6,228 nt of DNA, taken from the NCBI GenBank assembly GCA_900768695.1, contig CAAGDY010000018.1, positions 1-6,228 on the forward strand, written 5' to 3'. The translations under genes and the position numbers were made by a program. This stretch comes from an uncultured Anaerovibrio sp. GTDB lineage: Bacteria > Bacillota > Negativicutes > Selenomonadales > Selenomonadaceae. The notes below the pieces were generated by a model that saw only the letters and a program-made list of their open reading frames with translations, did no database searches and was not told the origin of the DNA. This document shows, piece after piece, positions 5,456 through 6,228 of the stretch; position 1 is the stretch's first letter, and each line of letters begins with the position of its first letter.

Positions 5456-6228
5456 TTGGATTCTGCTTCCTCCTTTTCTTCGTAGGGTTCAAAGTCGGCA
5501 TAGTCCTCGTCATCCTCGTCCATGCCGTAGTCGTAGTCATCCAGATCGGTGTCGCCTTTGGTTTTGGGATTGGGCATTTTGTTCTTCAGGAAGTACCAGC
5601 CCATGACGCCGACCATGACGATCATCAGCAGCACAGCTAGAACAGCCCCGGAATTGGATTTCTTTTCCGGCTCCTTCACCGGCTCTGTTGCGGGGACGGT
5701 GGGTTCCTCAGAGGGTTCCGGCTCTCTGCCAACGCACTCGGTCATGTTTTTGGCGCAGATCGGGCAGGTGGTGTTCACATGACCGGCGTAACACCTATCA
5801 ATACAGCCGCAGACCTCCACCTTGTTGCCATCCTCCAGCAGCGCCTGCAAGTCAGCGTCATCCACTTTGTTCAGAAAATAGGTGCTGAACTTCTCGCTCT
5901 TTTCGTCCACCGGGGCATCGTAGTCGATGATGATGTAGAAAATCTCACCGCTGCGGGTTTCGATGGTGATGAACTGCTTATTGGTGTCCGCATGGAACTG
6001 GAGATCTTTCGCAATGGCATTTCCCTCCGTAAAGGGTTCCACCGGTTTCACTGTGGGGGTAGTGGGAGCTGTGGTGGCAGGCGGCTCTGTTTCCGGCGGT
6101 GTGGTGGGTTTCGGCGTGGTGGGCTTCGGTGCAGCCTCAGTAGGCTGGGGTTCCGTGGGGTCGGCGGTGTAGATGATTACATCGTCCTTGGGGGGATTGG
6201 CTTCGGCGGATGCCGTGATGGTCAGAAA
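5452..6228 (-). CDS. DUF4366 (CD1107-type) membrane-anchored mobile-element protein, N-terminus beyond right edge
   Basis: The frame is open to base 6228, giving 258 visible residues; the start codon is outside the window. An in-frame GTG at 6051 is possible but unlikely as a start, because residues upstream make sense: FLTITASAEA looks like the end of a signal peptide. Next come a Thr/Pro-rich stalk of about 35-40 residues (TTPKPTTPPETEPPATT), a globular domain about 70-170 (KQFITIETRSGEIFYIIIDY), a Cys cluster (C140, C142, C146, C155, C158, C165), a second Pro/Glu-rich spacer, one transmembrane helix about 195-214 (AVLAVLLMIVMVGVMGWYF) and a strongly acidic cytoplasmic tail (DLDDYDYGMDEDDEDY). 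Inference: the domain lies outside the cell, anchored by the C-terminal helix with the acidic tail inside. Known: this family sits with the type IV-like transfer genes of clostridial conjugative elements; its precise role is not established. It is probably part of, or associated with, the transfer apparatus or cell contact. Confidence 0.88.
   Translation of the reverse strand, partial: FLTITASAEANPPKDDVIIYTADPTEPQPTEAAPKPTTPKPTTPPETEPPATTAPTTPTVKPVEPFTEGNAIAKDLQFHADTNKQFITIETRSGEIFYIIIDYDAPVDEKSEKFSTYFLNKVDDADLQALLEDGNKVEVCGCIDRCYAGHVNTTCPICAKNMTECVGREPEPSEEPTVPATEPVKEPEKKSNSGAVLAVLLMIVMVGVMGWYFLKNKMPNPKTKGDTDLDDYDYGMDEDDEDYADFEPYEEKEEAESK

Larger units (their letters stand above)
528..6228. 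mobile_element. Internal segment of a Tn1549/CTn-type integrative conjugative element
   Basis: The order DUF4366 protein, small Cys protein, topB, Cys-rich VLP protein, ArdC/YodL/DUF4316 protein, all on one strand with overlaps, is a characteristic accessory-transfer module of clostridial conjugative elements. Relaxase, coupling protein and the VirB4-like ATPase are not in the window and would be expected further right or left. The left limit is set where the DUF4316 region stops. Confidence 0.75.

Noticed and set aside
5452..6051. Start of the DUF4366 gene at GTG 6051
   Set aside because: The upstream frame encodes a signal-peptide end and a Thr/Pro stalk typical of the family, so the real start is beyond the window.
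6052..6160. GTGG/CGGT-rich stretch as a tandem DNA repeat or CRISPR-like array
   Set aside because: It is the codon pattern of a Thr/Pro-rich protein stalk; there are no regular repeat-spacer units.

Overview
The window is part of an integrative conjugative element (Tn1549/CTn-like accessory module) from a gut-type Firmicute, most likely Clostridia (Lachnospiraceae or Ruminococcaceae-like). This rests on the gene families and their order, on strong AGGAGG-type ribosome binding sites and on the fairly GC-rich coding sequence. No taxonomic marker is present, so the host is an inference.

All five genes from about 461 to the right edge read leftwards (minus strand). In transcription order they are: (i) a membrane-anchored, cysteine-containing DUF4366/CD1107-type mobile-element protein, whose extreme N-terminus lies beyond the right edge; (ii) a 68-aa Cys/His protein joined to it by an ATGA overlap; (iii) DNA topoisomerase III (topB), overlapping the small gene by 13 bp; (iv) a cysteine-rich VLP-type protein, overlapping topB by 8 bp; (v) after a 168-bp gap holding several inverted repeats, a 744-aa protein with an ArdC-like N-terminal domain, a zincin metallopeptidase (HEMAH) and a YodL domain. 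The first four are tightly overlapped and probably translationally coupled. TopB probably resolves DNA during transfer, and the ArdC-like protein may protect or handle incoming single-stranded DNA. The small Cys proteins have no known activity.

The left ~530 bases are different. They are visibly AT-richer (bases 1-60 and 181-240 are each 40% GC, against about 60-67% in samples of the right part). They encode the N-terminal 111 residues of a likely tyrosine site-specific recombinase, also on the minus strand and leaving the window at base 1. Between it and the 744-aa gene are several copies of a TATCCCGAA-like motif. These form two similar structures, 406-432 and 489-515, in opposite orientation, each with two arms around a 7-bp spacer. 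The 744-aa protein loses its expected C-terminal DUF4316 tail exactly where these motifs begin and ends in an unrelated basic tail.

The simplest reading is that the left segment is the end of a second, recombinase-encoding element inserted into the 3' end of the ArdC/YodL/DUF4316 gene, or a rearranged end of the conjugative element. This junction is the most interesting part of the window; the rest is a well-known conjugative-element module.
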